Counted from the stretch's first letter, positions 17,121 through 26,210 are shown. The stretch is 64,000 nucleotides of DNA from Streptomyces humicola (GCF_024436035.1 NZ_JANFNG010000002.1:124001-188000), one strand, 5' to 3'. Program-made: numbers and translations. Notes: generated by a model not told the origin, from the letters alone.

Positions 17121-17500
17121 GCCCAGATCGGAACCGCACGCAAGACACAGGAAGGCAACAGATCACCCCCTTCCACACCCCACCCCACCACAACAAAAAG
17201 CAGACCCCACCTCCACAAGACGACACGCCGTCAGCACAAAGCGAAGCCGATCGCTGTCAATGAGCCATCCTGCAACACCCCAACCAACGACGTCCACCAA
17301 CGACCAAAACTCCCGACCCCCTCACCCCTACCCGCCGCTCCGGTCCGCCCTACACCCTCAGCACCCGCAAGCTCGCCCAGCGGACGCTGGTAACCCCCGG
17401 AGCGATCTCACAGCGCGTCCCCAACCCCGCGGCGCAGTGGGGGCACTTCGGGTAGCAGCCCGGCGCCGAGTTGGGGTCCTGCCGCGCACGGCGGCAATAC
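17121..17500. other. Strongly A+C-skewed tract without a gene
   Basis: On the plus strand A and C dominate: by hand count 45/60 at 17101-17160, 52/60 at 17161-17220 and 49/60 at 17281-17340, against about half in normal coding sequence here. No reading frame on either strand matches a family. The skew continues into the oxidoreductase pseudogene to its right end. Confidence 0.6.
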
Positions 17501-17502
17501 GG

Positions 17503-17542
17503 GGAACGGCAGGGCAGCCACTATCGACTGCCCTGCCGTTCC
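17503..17542 (-). terminator. Hairpin terminator of the 47-aa gene
   Basis: Perfect 15-bp stem GGAACGGCAGGGCAG with its complement at 17528-17542 and a 10-base loop, lying 12 bases beyond the stop of the small minus-strand gene at 17555. Confidence 0.75.
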
Positions 17543-17554
17543 TCCAAGCCGATG

Positions 17555-17698
17555 TCAGCGCCGCCGATTCCGGCAGACAGCAGCTGCCGTCCACGCGATG
17601 ATCAGCACGATCACGGCGATGGTGAGCCGGGTGGCCTGCGTGAGCACCCCGGACAATGAGTCGTGGTTGATCACGCAGCAAACGAGCAACGCTGCCAT
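17555..17698 (-). CDS. Small single-pass membrane protein, 47 aa
   Basis: Begins MAALLVCCVINHDSLSGVLT, continues QATRLTIAVIVLIIAWTAAA and ends VCRNRRR. One hydrophobic helix (residues ~22-42) is followed by a basic tail, which by the positive-inside rule puts the C-terminus in the cytoplasm. Codon third positions are mostly G/C and the stop is followed directly by a strong hairpin terminator, which supports a real gene. No good ribosome-binding site precedes the ATG. Function unknown; similar short membrane proteins are, I believe, common in Streptomyces. Confidence 0.6.
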   Translation of the reverse strand: MAALLVCCVINHDSLSGVLTQATRLTIAVIVLIIAWTAAAVCRNRRR

Positions 17699-17826
17699 GA
17701 TCTAGGGACGGGGATGGTTGAACCGCCCTCCAACTGGCATGTGCACGGCTAGAGTTGGGGTGCTGGCGCTGCATCCGGGACGCAGGGGGTGTCCGGGGGG
17801 AATCGCGTCAGGGGAGGGCACACATC

Positions 17827-18969
17827 GTGCAACGACACACGTTCACGCAGGCCGCAGCCGCAGGGGTTGCGGCGCTCGCGTTGGTAGGGGGTAGCGCGGG
17901 AGTCGCTTCGGCGAGCACCGCGCACTCGGTGAAGCGCGAACTGTCCGTCCACGTGCGCAAGATCGCGCCGAAGTGGAACGGCGCCATTCCGAAGGGGGCG
18001 ACGAAGGCCGACGCGCGACCCGCATACACGGACCCCACCGGCTGCGGCGACCCGTGATGGATCTTCGAATCCAACCAGACGATCCGCACCACGAGCTGTT
18101 TCGCCGAGCAGATGGAAGTCGACCTGATCGTGATCGAGGACGGCGTCTCGGAGCAGGTCGGTCAGGCGAACTTCACCGCCGAGCACATCATGACGCTGAA
18201 CACCACGTCGCTGACGTGGAGCGAGCAGGTCACCCTCTCCCCGGCGCAGCTGTCCGGCGCCGCGGAGACGAGCCCGATCACGCTGACCCTGCTGACCTTC
18301 ACCAAGCAGAACACCGTCACGAAGGCGACCGGCCAGCTCGCCGGCGCATTCACGTTGTCCGGCTCCTCGCCGGAGACCGGCACCATCGACTACTCCTCGC
18401 GGGTCAACAAGATGCAGGACGTCACGGACGCGACGCACTACATCTACGAAGGCGAAGCCGCCGGCTTCACCACCCCGATCACGCTGGGGTACGACGGGCC
18501 GACGTGGCGGTGCGACGACATGTTCTGGAACAAGGCCCAGACCAAGCGCAACAAGGTGCCCGGCTGCGTCCTGCCGCAGCAGGCGGCGACCGACACCAGC
18601 ATGCTGATCCCCTCCGCGATGTACTCGCTGCCGGGGATCAAGGAGAACATCCAAACGGTGCAGGAGAACGGGGTGCACGTGGGCAGGCCGTTCTCCGGCG
18701 AGCCGCTGCACCGCACCACGGAAGCCCAGAAAGACAAGAACCGCGGCGCGGTGTGCGACGGGCTGAAGCCGCCAACGCCGGGCCTGTCGTGCGACGAGTA
18801 CCCGTTCGCGTCCACCGCGGAGGGCGGCACGTTCTTCGCGCCGCCCAACCGGGGGATCGCGTGGGTACCCATCGCGGAGCAGCGCAAGCAGGGCGGCATC
18901 TTGAAGAGCTTCTACAGTCAGAACCGCATCCTGCCCGGTGACCCGTTCTACTTCAACGTCTGGGCCTAG
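17827..18969 (+). pseudogene. Secreted NucA/NucB-type deoxyribonuclease, split by in-frame TGA
   Basis: From GTG 17827 (upstream GGGGAGGG) a signal peptide VQRHTFTQAAAAGVAALALV then GGSAGVASAS leads a ~380-codon frame. TGA at 18055-18057 interrupts it after GCGDP; the same frame resumes at once with WIFESNQTIRTTSCFAEQM and stays open to the TAG at 18967. The C-terminal part carries LSCDEYPFASTAEGG, the NucA/NucB nuclease signature with the catalytic Glu region, plus several cysteines typical of secreted versions. The middle is a beta-rich domain (ITLTLLTFTKQNTV). A single CGA-to-TGA change would explain the stop. ATG at 18112 could give a signal-less fragment, probably useless. Confidence 0.75.
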
Positions 18970-18985
18970 CAGGCGCTCGTACGCC

Positions 18986-19023
18986 GAGGCGCCCGTTCCC
19001 CTGGGGTGGGGGGCGGGCGCCTC
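18986..19023 (+). terminator. Hairpin terminator after the nuclease gene
   Basis: Perfect 10-bp stem GAGGCGCCCG/CGGGCGCCTC with an 18-base loop, 17 bases after the nuclease stop. Confidence 0.75.
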
Positions 19024-19521
19024 AGGGGAGGGTGATGACTGCGCGGACTTCGACGAGTTGGAGTGCCCCGGCGGTGTGGACACCTGGTGGCGACTGCGCG
19101 TGCACCGGCGGGTCAGCAGTGCCGGCGAGGAGCATCTGATCCAAGCGTGGATCGCCGATCAGCAGCCGGTGGCCCAGCTAAAGACCGTGCCGGAATGAGC
19201 CCCGCCTCCTGCAACGAGCCGGCGCACCCGACCCTTGGGACGTCGACCAGTACCACGCCATCCCACGCCATCCCCCGGGCCGACGTCGGGCAGGGCCTCG
19301 GGCGCCAGTGGTCGCAGGAACGCCTCGGCTGCGCCCGGGGCGGCCGCGGCTCACTCGACCCGGTCAACCGGTGCGAGCGGCAGTCAGAGCGTGCAATCCC
19401 TGGGAGTGAATGAAGCGTAGTCAAACGCAGTAACCATCCAGCCAGAGGGATGTCAGCGGCGGCGTGGGGGTACTGCCTCCCCGTCCGGCTTGATGGTGGT
19501 GAAGGGCGGTTGAACATTCAT
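19024..19521. other. No confident gene (about 500 bp)
   Basis: A plus-strand frame ending at 19198 reads GVDTWWRLRVHRRVSSAGEE then HLIQAWIADQQPVAQLKTVP with coding-like codon use, but has no good start after the terminator; it may be the tail of a lost gene. The remainder shows nothing recognisable. Confidence 0.3.
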
Positions 19522-19704
19522 ATGCGCGCGAACGTTGGGGACCAGATCTTGGTTCATTCACGAGCGGTAGGGATTCCGGAACAAACTGGCGAGATCGTTG
19601 AGGTGCGCGGCGCGGACGGCGCACCGCCGTACGTGGTCAGGTTTGACGACGGCCATGAATCACTGGTCTTTCCGGGGCCGGACTGTGTCGTCAGGCCCCA
19701 CTGA
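19522..19704 (+). CDS. DUF1918 domain-containing protein
   Basis: 60 residues from ATG 19522, 9 bases after AAGGGCGG. The sequence MRANVGDQILVHSRAVGIPE, then QTGEIVEVRGADGAPPYVVR, then FDDGHESLVFPGPDC covers the whole DUF1918 domain, a small SH3-like beta barrel widespread in actinobacteria, sometimes alone and sometimes fused to CBS or other domains. It has no known biochemical role that I can state. A CBS-BON protein is encoded convergently just to the right. Confidence 0.85.
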   Translation: MRANVGDQILVHSRAVGIPEQTGEIVEVRGADGAPPYVVRFDDGHESLVFPGPDCVVRPH

Positions 19705-19875
19705 CCAACCTCCCCAGGATGCCGCAGCAGGCCCGCCAGATCCGTTCGCGCTAGCGTCGCCGTGACCGTTCCCCGAGGCAGTCATTGCAGTCCCTGCTGT
19801 GATGCCGGACCGGAACCTGCACCACTTGCGGCCGTCCCCTCGCCAGATCAAGAGCCCGAATCCAACGAAGCACTC

Positions 19876-20520
19876 CTAGTCCGCCCAGGTGGCGGCGAGG
19901 TGGGCCTCCACGGCGACGACACCGTCGACGCCCTGGCAAAGGCCCACGACCACCGGGACGAGACGCGATTCCGGGACGTGGCCCCGCAGGGTGACGGCAC
20001 CGTCCCGGACATCGACCGCGACGGTGCCCTCTTCCAGGCCGAGGATGCGCCCCAGGACGTCCCCCTCGACCTCGCCGCGGATCTCGATGTCGGAGCGGAT
20101 GAAGGTGTCCAGCAGGTCGCTGCGGCTGACGATGCCGGTAAGGCACCCGTCGTCCCCGACCACCGGCAGCTGCTTGACGTGCCGCCTTCGGAGTTCCCGC
20201 GCGGCTCGTGGGATCGTCCAGTCGGCGCGGGCGGCGAAGACGGGGCTGCTCATGAGCGCGCCCGCGGTCCGGGCCCGGGCCTTGCCCCAGGCGCGCTCGT
20301 CGTTCCCGTCCTGTCCCTGCGGATCGGGCATACCAGTCTCGTGCCGCAGCACGTCAGACGCGGACACCACGCCGATCGGGGCCCCGTCGTCGTCAACGAC
20401 CGGGGCCGCGGCGATGTCGTTCGCATCCAGCAGGGCGGCGATCTCGTGGAACGGTGTGTTGGGGCGGAGTGTGACGACCTCCTCGGTCATCACGTCACCG
20501 ACCGTGCGGCGGTGCAGCAT
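19876..20520 (-). CDS. CBS domain pair and BON domain protein
   Basis: 214 residues. The start ATG at 20520 is fixed by GGAGGAGGG upstream. CBS 1 (TVGDVMTEEVVTLRPNTPFH then EIAALLDANDIAAAPVVDDD, ~residues 5-60) and CBS 2 (ALMSSPVFAARADWTIPRAA, RHVKQLPVVGDDGCLTGIVS, ~95-145) form a Bateman module that usually binds adenine nucleotides. The tail (EGTVAVDVRDGAVTLRGHVP, CQGVDGVVAVEAHL) is a BON domain, a lipid- or polymer-binding fold. Such CBS-BON proteins are common in Streptomyces and often sit among stress genes; the ligand is not known. Confidence 0.88.
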   Translation of the reverse strand: MLHRRTVGDVMTEEVVTLRPNTPFHEIAALLDANDIAAAPVVDDDGAPIGVVSASDVLRHETGMPDPQGQDGNDERAWGKARARTAGALMSSPVFAARADWTIPRAARELRRRHVKQLPVVGDDGCLTGIVSRSDLLDTFIRSDIEIRGEVEGDVLGRILGLEEGTVAVDVRDGAVTLRGHVPESRLVPVVVGLCQGVDGVVAVEAHLAATWAD

Positions 20521-20849
20521 GGCATCGGCCCTCCTCCACTTCGCGACAGGGGCGCCGCGCCGACCTCCCCTACCCATCACAGCACCGCACCCCTCCATCG
20601 ACCAGTGGCATTCGGCCTGGCTGGAAGGGCCGGCGGTCCCTCGGCCAGGAGTGCAGCCAAGCGCGCGGTAGATGCTGGCGACGCTGGGCGCCTGGTCCTT
20701 GCTGCCGGTGGAGATGATCACGTCGAGCCCCGCTGACCGCTCACTCAGCGTCATTGCGCTGCGGCCCTCGGCCGCGAACACGTGACACCTCAACATGCGA
20801 CCTCACCAGTCTCGCGCCCGGACAGGCCGCGGTGCGCCGTCGTGCACAT
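20521..20849. other. Gap with a possible minus-strand fragment
   Basis: A short minus-strand frame from about 20752 (MTLSERSAGLDVIISTGSKD then QAPSVASIYRALG) has coding-like codon use but loses it after ~35 codons and has no recognised family. Probably a remnant. Confidence 0.25.
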
Positions 20850-21148
20850 TCATGCAGGGCAGAGGCGCAGGGCTGGGTGTACTTCGGGGAAGACCGGCCA
20901 AAAGGCGATGCAACACCTGGGCGTCGTCGTCGTGCGGTTCGATCTTCTCGTCCGCCGCCCGACGCAGGGCTTCCGCCAGCACGTCGCTGTATGGCGTCGA
21001 CAGGGTCTCTCGCTGTACCTGCGGCTCATGGCGGTTGTATGCCTCCACCAGCCGAGGCCCCTCGCCCGGTGCCACCAACTCGGCCGCCGTGGCGCCCATC
21101 CACGAGGGCTCCGAAGCAGTCAATCGTCACCCACCACAGCTCGCTCAT
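20850..21148 (-). pseudogene. HAD-superfamily (haloacid dehalogenase-type) gene, frameshifted and truncated
   Basis: ATG 21148, preceded by GGAGGG, starts MSELWWVTIDCFGALVDGRH, the HAD motif I region (DCFGxLVD, with the nucleophile Asp). The frame then breaks; the continuation is in another frame (AELVAPGEGPRLVEAYNRHE, PQVQRETLSTPYSDVLAEAL), and a third frame is needed for FPEVHPALRLCPA, which ends in TGA at 20850. Motifs II and III are missing. Two frameshifts and loss of the C-terminal half mean it is non-functional. Confidence 0.7.
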
Positions 21149-21225
21149 CGCGCGCGCCCTCCACGTCCGGGCCGGCCCCGGGCAGCGTGGTGTCCTCACT
21201 GGCAGCCTCGAGTCAGCGCCACACC

Positions 21226-21945
21226 TCACGCGTTCTCGATGTACGCGGCGGAGTGCAGGCCCAACAGGTCGACGGCCTGTTCGCGCATCTCCACCTTGCG
21301 GATCTTGCCGGTGACGGTCATCGGGAAACCGTCGACGACGTGCACGTAGCGAGGGACCTTGTAGTGCGCCAAGTTGCCCGCGCAAAACTCACGGACCCGC
21401 TCGGCTGTGAGCGTCTCGGCCCCGGGCCGCATCACGATCCAGGCCATCAGCTCCTCGCCGTATGCGGCGTCGGGGACGCCGATCACCTGGACGTCGGCGA
21501 TGTCGGGATGGGTGTACAGGTACTCCTCAATCTCCCGCGGGTAGATGTTCTCGCCGCCCCTGATCACCATGTCCTTGATTCGGCCGACGATGTTGAGGTA
21601 GCCCTCGGCGTCCATGGTCGCCAGGTCACCGGTGTGCATCCAGCGGCCCGCGTCCACCACCTCGGCGGTCTTCGCCGGCTCGTCCCAGTAGCCGAGCATC
21701 ACCGAGTAGCCGCGGGTGCACAGCTCGCCGGGCTCGCCACGGCGCACCACAAGGCCGGTGTCCGGGTCGACGATCTTCACTTCCAGGTGCGGCATCACCC
21801 GGCCGACCGTCTCGGTGCGCCGCGCCAGGACGTCGTCCCGGCGGGTCATGGTGGAGACCGGTGAGGTCTCGGTCATCCCGTAGCAGATCGCCACCTCGCC
21901 CATGTGCATCTCGCTGACCACCCGCTTCATCACTGTCGGCCGGTA
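21226..21945 (-). pseudogene. Acyl-CoA synthetase (AMP-binding), C-terminal fragment
   Basis: About 238 codons remain. They contain [18 protein letters not shown] (adenylate-forming motif), [37 protein letters not shown] with the conserved [23 protein letters not shown] (hinge and A8 motif), and the C-terminal catalytic lysine in [13 protein letters not shown]. This matches fatty-acyl-CoA synthases of ~540 residues, so the N-terminal ~300 residues including the P-loop are gone. The break lies near 21945, where a fragment on the opposite strand begins. Without the P-loop it cannot adenylate. Confidence 0.75.
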
Positions 21946-21949
21946 CCTC

Positions 21950-22139
21950 GGTCCCCGAGCGGGGTGTCTCGCTGCGCACGTCCCTGGGCGTCGAGATGTT
22001 CGAGGACTACTACGGTCAGGTCACCGAACCGGCGGCGCGCGCCGCGGTCAAACTCCTCCACGCCCAGGGCAAGACACCGAGCACCGAAGTGGGCGGCATG
22101 CCCCGGGACGTGACCGTCCACCCGCTGCCGAGTCGCTGA
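21950..22139 (+). pseudogene. Unidentified gene 3' fragment
   Basis: A frame with near-perfect G/C third positions reads [40 protein letters not shown] and ends GMPRDVTVHPLPSR at TGA 22139. It has no start and abuts the acyl-CoA synthetase break, so it appears to be the C-terminal end of another gene brought here by recombination. Family not recognised. Confidence 0.45.
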
Positions 22140-22270
22140 CCAGTACCTAGGACATCCCTGCGTCGGCTGGGGCGGGGCCTGCAGGTTCGGCTCGTCGTGC
22201 TTCCTCAGGTGCTCTGCGGCCGGGCGTGCACGTTCTCGCCGATCTGAGGGAGACGTGCACCTGCGGGTTT

Positions 22271-22301
22271 GCCGCCGTACCGCGCCGTGTAGGACGGCGG
22301 C
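22271..22301 (-). terminator. Hairpin terminator of the DUF4239 operon
   Basis: Stem GCCGCCGT/ACGGCGGC with a 15-base loop, 20 bases beyond the DUF4239 stop on the minus strand. Confidence 0.5.
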
Positions 22302-22321
22302 GTCGGCTGGAGCTGCGGCCC

Positions 22322-23089
22322 TTATCCACTGTGTGCTGCTGCGATGAGTTGGGCGAAGGCTGGAACGGAGCCCGTGGTGACTCTGCCGTAGGGGGCGTCG
22401 AAGTCCCAGATGAAGCAGAGCAGGAAGGCGATCAGAACGCTGAAGACGCCGGCTACCAGCAGTTCGCGTGATGAGCGGCGGATCTGGAGGGTGAAGATCA
22501 GACCGACGGTAATCACGGCCCCGGTGAGCAGGCCGAGCCAGACCACGCCCGGCAGGGTGGGGGTGGCGGCCTGTTCGCGGGCGCTGCGTGCTGCGTCAAC
22601 TGCTGCGACCTGGTCGACCAGCGGCTGATACGCCTGCATTTCGTGGTCGTTTGCGGGGGTGTAGCTGGACACATCGCTCCGCATCGTCTCCAGGAGTGTT
22701 GTGCCGCGGCCGGTCAGCGTACCGGTGCGGACCATGTGGGGCCATTCACTTGCGGTCACGTACTGCACATAGCGGTCGACGTCGCCGCGGATACGGTCCC
22801 GGACCGGTGCCGGCCACACCGCGACGCGTTCGCGGACCTCGTGGAGCGCCTGGGCCTCCTGATTGACCGCGTCGTCGGCTGCGTTACGGGCCTCCCATAC
22901 TCCGGCGATCGCCAGGCCGAGCACGATCGCGTAGACGACGCCCACCATCATGGTCATGTACTCGATGACGTCAGGCGTCTCGTCCGGATTGCTGTGGGGA
23001 GCGTTGCGGCGGTCGCGGATGACCACGATGCCGAGGACGATCAGGCATGCGGCAGCCATCGTGATGGTGAAGACGAGCCATTGGGACAT
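22322..23089 (-). CDS. DUF4239 (bestrophin-like) membrane protein
   Basis: 255 residues with four hydrophobic helices: FTITMAAACLIVLGIVVI at the N-terminus, MTMMVGVVYAIVLGLAIAGV, GVVWLGLLTGAVITVGLIFT and ELLVAGVFSVLIAFLLCFIW, in the two-plus-two arrangement of DUF4239. Between the pairs is a long cytoplasmic helical segment (NAADDAVNQEAQALHEVRER). The family is thought related to bestrophin channels, but no transport activity is established for it. ATG start at 23089. The upstream gene ends six bases before it, so the two form an operon divergent from the encapsulin locus. Confidence 0.8.
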   Translation of the reverse strand: MSQWLVFTITMAAACLIVLGIVVIRDRRNAPHSNPDETPDVIEYMTMMVGVVYAIVLGLAIAGVWEARNAADDAVNQEAQALHEVRERVAVWPAPVRDRIRGDVDRYVQYVTASEWPHMVRTGTLTGRGTTLLETMRSDVSSYTPANDHEMQAYQPLVDQVAAVDAARSAREQAATPTLPGVVWLGLLTGAVITVGLIFTLQIRRSSRELLVAGVFSVLIAFLLCFIWDFDAPYGRVTTGSVPAFAQLIAAAHSG

Positions 23090-23095
23090 GGCAAC

Positions 23096-23644
23096 CTACC
23101 TCCGGCGCGGGCGGAGCACGGCGGCCGCCAGTACCGCCGGTGCCGTGATCAGCAGAGTCAGGGTGACGGGCGAGAGTGGGCGCGGGGCCTGGTGGTGCGG
23201 CGGGCCGGCGTAGGCGGTGACCTGGTGTGGCACAGATGGCCGCGGCGGCGGGTCCACCACCGTTGTTGTGGGGTCAGGGCTGTGAGACGGGGCGGGACTG
23301 GCCGGCACGGCTGAGTGCGGGCGCATGGCCATGTGCCTGGGGCGTGGCCGGGGGGATGGGAAGGGCGAGGCGGGCGGCGTAGTGGGCGGGGAAGGTGAGG
23401 GCGACGGTGGAGGAGGCGGTGACGGCACGTCCGTCGGCCGACAGGGTTCCGGCAGCGCGAGGCGCAACCCGATACCGACAACGGGCAGTTGCACGACCAC
23501 CTCCACACAGATCGTGCCCCGCACCGTCACGGCGGCACCACTGCCGGGCTCTGCCGCGACGACAGGAGCGGCGCAGGCGACGATGGCTGCCGCCGCACTG
23601 GCCAGAGCTTGCCCACAGCGTCGGTTGAAGTGCCCCCAGTCCAT
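23096..23644 (-). CDS. Secreted, proline-rich, membrane-anchored protein
   Basis: 182 residues. N-terminal signal sequence (FNRRCGQALASAAAAIVACA then APVVAAEP), a short globular part with a likely disulfide (TICVEVVVQLPVVGIGLRLA ... PEPCRP), then a long Pro/Ser/Thr-rich stalk (residues ~70-150) and a C-terminal hydrophobic helix (SPVTLTLLITAPAVLAAAVL) ending RPRRR. This is the layout of a wall-spanning surface protein, without an LPXTG motif. The homologous family is not recognised. It is encoded just upstream of the DUF4239 gene and may work with it at the membrane (inference). Confidence 0.65.
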   Translation of the reverse strand: MDWGHFNRRCGQALASAAAAIVACAAPVVAAEPGSGAAVTVRGTICVEVVVQLPVVGIGLRLALPEPCRPTDVPSPPPPPSPSPSPPTTPPASPFPSPRPRPRHMAMRPHSAVPASPAPSHSPDPTTTVVDPPPRPSVPHQVTAYAGPPHHQAPRPLSPVTLTLLITAPAVLAAAVLRPRRR

Positions 23645-23793
23645 GGGGGGAAGACTGCGCCGGTCGGAGGGACATCACCCATCCAGCAGCAGCATTCACC
23701 CCATCGGATGAATGCCGCTGGGAGGTCCGTGCACGCCACATGGTCCGGCGCGGGGTGGGGTAGTGAGGCGCTGACCGTTTCACTCAAACTGCC

Positions 23794-23803
23794 CTGAATT
23801 CAG
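23794..23803. promoter_or_regulatory. Palindrome CTGAATTCAG upstream of the encapsulin gene
   Basis: Ten-base perfect dyad in the divergent gap, 30 bases before the encapsulin ATG. The same core, extended to twelve bases, lies upstream of the CmtR-like gene at 28797. Could be an operator or chance. Confidence 0.3.
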
Positions 23804-23833
23804 AGGCGTTTCGGCAACGAGAACGGATGCCCG

Positions 23834-25276
23834 ATGACGCAGACTTCGCCCTCGGCGCAAGAGGCAGCGGCCCAGAACGGGCAGCTGACCAGCCTGAGCA
23901 CCGAGGCAGCAAGGAATCTGGCCCACACGACCAAGTCCGTCCCGCAGATGCAGGGGATCAGCTCCCGCTGGCTGCTGAAGGTCCTGCCCTGGGTGCAGGT
24001 ATCGGGCGGTACCTACCGGGTCAACCGTCGGCTCTCCTACACGGTGGGAGACGGCCGGATCGACTTCGAGGCCACCGGCGCGCAAGTGCGCGTCATCCCC
24101 GACGAGCTGCGTGAGATCCCGTTGCTGCGGGAGTTCACCGACACCGAGACACTCACCGCCCTGGCGGGCAGGTTCGAGCAGCGCGAGGTCGTTGCAGGGG
24201 GTGTCATCGCGGAGGCAGGGCGACCGGCCGACCAGCTGGTGCTGATCGCCCACGGCAAGGTCCGCAAGATCGGCGCCGGGAAGTACGACACCGGGACAGT
24301 CCTGGGCACCCTCGCGGACGGCGACTACTTCGGCGATCGTGCCCTGGCGGCGTCCGACGGTGCCTGGGAGTTCACTGCCACAGCAGCCACCGCGTGCACC
24401 TTGATGATCCTGCCGCGCCCGGAGTACCTGCAGATCATGGAGCGCTTTCCGCACCTACGTCAGCACCTGCAGGAGTACTCCTCCCGGCCGGAGAAGCCGG
24501 TGAACCGAAAAGGTGAGGCCGCCATCGAGCTGGCCTCGGGACACGTCGGCGAACCGATGCTGCCGCAGACGTTCGTCGACTACGAGTCGCAGCCGCGCGA
24601 GTACCCGCTCAGCGTCGCCCAAACCCAGCTGCGCGTCCACAGCCGCGTCGCCGACCTGTACAACGAGCCGATGAACCAGCTCGAACAGCAGCTGAAGCTG
24701 ACCATCGAGGCACTGCGCGAGCGCCAAGAGCACGAACTGGTCAACAACCGGGAGTTCGGCCTGTTGCACAACGCCGAGTTCAAGCAACGCATCCACACGC
24801 GCGGCGGCCCGCCCACCCCGGACGACATGGACGAGCTGCTGTCCTTGCGGCGCAAGACGCGCTGCTTCCTCGCGCACCCGAAGGCGATCGCCGCGTTCAT
24901 GCGGGAGTGCTCCCGCCGCGGGATCTACCCCATCGGCATCGAGTTCAACGACCACCACGTGCCCGCCTGGCGCGGCGTTCCGCTGCTGCCGTGCAACAAG
25001 ATCCCGGTCTCCGACTCGCTCACCACCTCGATCATCGCGATGCGTACCGGCGAGGAGGACCAGGGCGTCATCGGCCTGCACCAGACCGGCATCCCGGACG
25101 AGTACGAACCCAGCCTCAACGTCCGTTTCATGGGCATCGACGAGAAGGCGATCATCTCCTACCTGGTCAGCGCCTACTACTCCCAAGCGGTCCTGGTTCC
25201 CGACGCCCTCGGCATTCTGGAGAACGTCGAGCTCGGCCACTACGAGACCAACCACGCCCCTCCCACGGCGAGCTGA
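23834..25276 (+). CDS. Family 2B encapsulin nanocompartment shell protein
   Basis: 480 residues, standard for family 2B shells. It self-assembles into an HK97-fold cage that packages a terpene cyclase. Residues ~1-85 form the N-terminal arm ([40 protein letters not shown]). Residues ~95-205 are an inserted cyclic-nucleotide-binding-like domain ([38 protein letters not shown]). The remainder is HK97-like ([80 protein letters not shown]). The next two genes make and cyclise 2-methyl-GPP, the known cargo pathway. The ATG has only a weak ribosome site (GAGAACGG). Confidence 0.93.
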   Translation: MTQTSPSAQEAAAQNGQLTSLSTEAARNLAHTTKSVPQMQGISSRWLLKVLPWVQVSGGTYRVNRRLSYTVGDGRIDFEATGAQVRVIPDELREIPLLREFTDTETLTALAGRFEQREVVAGGVIAEAGRPADQLVLIAHGKVRKIGAGKYDTGTVLGTLADGDYFGDRALAASDGAWEFTATAATACTLMILPRPEYLQIMERFPHLRQHLQEYSSRPEKPVNRKGEAAIELASGHVGEPMLPQTFVDYESQPREYPLSVAQTQLRVHSRVADLYNEPMNQLEQQLKLTIEALRERQEHELVNNREFGLLHNAEFKQRIHTRGGPPTPDDMDELLSLRRKTRCFLAHPKAIAAFMRECSRRGIYPIGIEFNDHHVPAWRGVPLLPCNKIPVSDSLTTSIIAMRTGEEDQGVIGLHQTGIPDEYEPSLNVRFMGIDEKAIISYLVSAYYSQAVLVPDALGILENVELGHYETNHAPPTAS

Positions 25277-25321
25277 GAGCAAGACGCCATCAAGGCCACA
25301 GACACCGTAAGGACACCCTCC

Positions 25322-26200
25322 ATGACCATGACCACGACCACGACCCTGCCCGCACCCGCTGCCGCTGACGTGCTGCGCACCGACTACCAGCGGTCCGTCG
25401 CCGCCTACTGGAACACTGAGCAGTCCCCGGTCAACCTGCGGCTCGGCGACGTCGACGGCCTCTACCACCACCACTACGGCATCGGAGAGGTCGACCCGTC
25501 CGTCCTCAAGGGGCCGCGGGACACGCGCGATGAACGCATCATCACCGAGCTGCATCGGTTGGAGACCGCCCAGGCCGACCTGCTCTTGGACCACCTCGGC
25601 GACATCGCCTCCACCGACCGGCTGTTGGACGCCGGATCCGGCCGCGGCGGCACCAGTTTCATGGCCCACCAGCGTTTCGGATGTCGAGTGGACGGAGTGA
25701 GCATCTCCGAATCCCAGGTCGCGTTCGCCAACGACCAGGCCACCGAACGCGGCGTCACCGACCAGGTGCGGTTCCACTTTCGCAACATGCTCGACACCGG
25801 CCTCGAGACCGGGTCCCGCCGCGGCATCTGGACCAACGAGACGACCATGTACGTCGACCTGTTCCAGCTCTTCGGCGAGTTCTCCCGGCTGCTTCCGTTC
25901 GGTGGCCGCTACGTGTGCATCACCGGCTGCTACAACGACGTCACCGGCGGCCGTTCCAAGGCCGTCGCCCGCATCGACGAGCATTACACCTGCAACATCC
26001 ACTCCCGCAGCGCCTACTTCAAGGCGATGGCGGACAACAACCTCATCCCCATCAATGTCATCGACCTGACACCAGCGACCATTCCCTACTGGGAACTGCG
26101 CGCGAAGTCCCCGGTCGCCACCGGCATCGAGGAACCCTTCCTCACCGCATACCGCGAAGGCAGCTTCCACTACCTGCTCATCGCCGCCGACCGTATCTGA
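25322..26200 (+). CDS. Geranyl diphosphate 2-C-methyltransferase
   Basis: 292 residues. It methylates geranyl diphosphate at C2 with S-adenosylmethionine to give 2-methyl-GPP, the substrate of 2-methylisoborneol synthase. The SAM fold shows TDRLLDAGSGRGGTSFMAHQ (motif I, ~residue 100) and VDGVSISESQVAFANDQATE; family-specific stretches are YHHHYGIGEVD, WTNETTMYVDLFQLFGEFSR, GGRYVCITGCYNDVTGG and LRAKSPVATGIEEPFLTAYR. ATG 25322 follows AAGGACACC; a second ATG six bases on is possible. It starts 45 bases after the shell gene and ends in a strong terminator. Confidence 0.93.
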   Translation: MTMTTTTTLPAPAAADVLRTDYQRSVAAYWNTEQSPVNLRLGDVDGLYHHHYGIGEVDPSVLKGPRDTRDERIITELHRLETAQADLLLDHLGDIASTDRLLDAGSGRGGTSFMAHQRFGCRVDGVSISESQVAFANDQATERGVTDQVRFHFRNMLDTGLETGSRRGIWTNETTMYVDLFQLFGEFSRLLPFGGRYVCITGCYNDVTGGRSKAVARIDEHYTCNIHSRSAYFKAMADNNLIPINVIDLTPATIPYWELRAKSPVATGIEEPFLTAYREGSFHYLLIAADRI

Positions 26201-26210
26201 ACGCCTCGGA

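Noticed and set aside
18055-18057. TGA as a selenocysteine codon
   Set aside because: No selenoprotein family matches, the position is outside the nuclease motif, and no SECIS-like hairpin directly follows. A nonsense mutation is simpler.
24455-26170. Minus-strand frame of about 570 codons opposite encapsulin and methyltransferase
   Set aside because: Shadow caused by high third-position GC on the coding strand; no homology.
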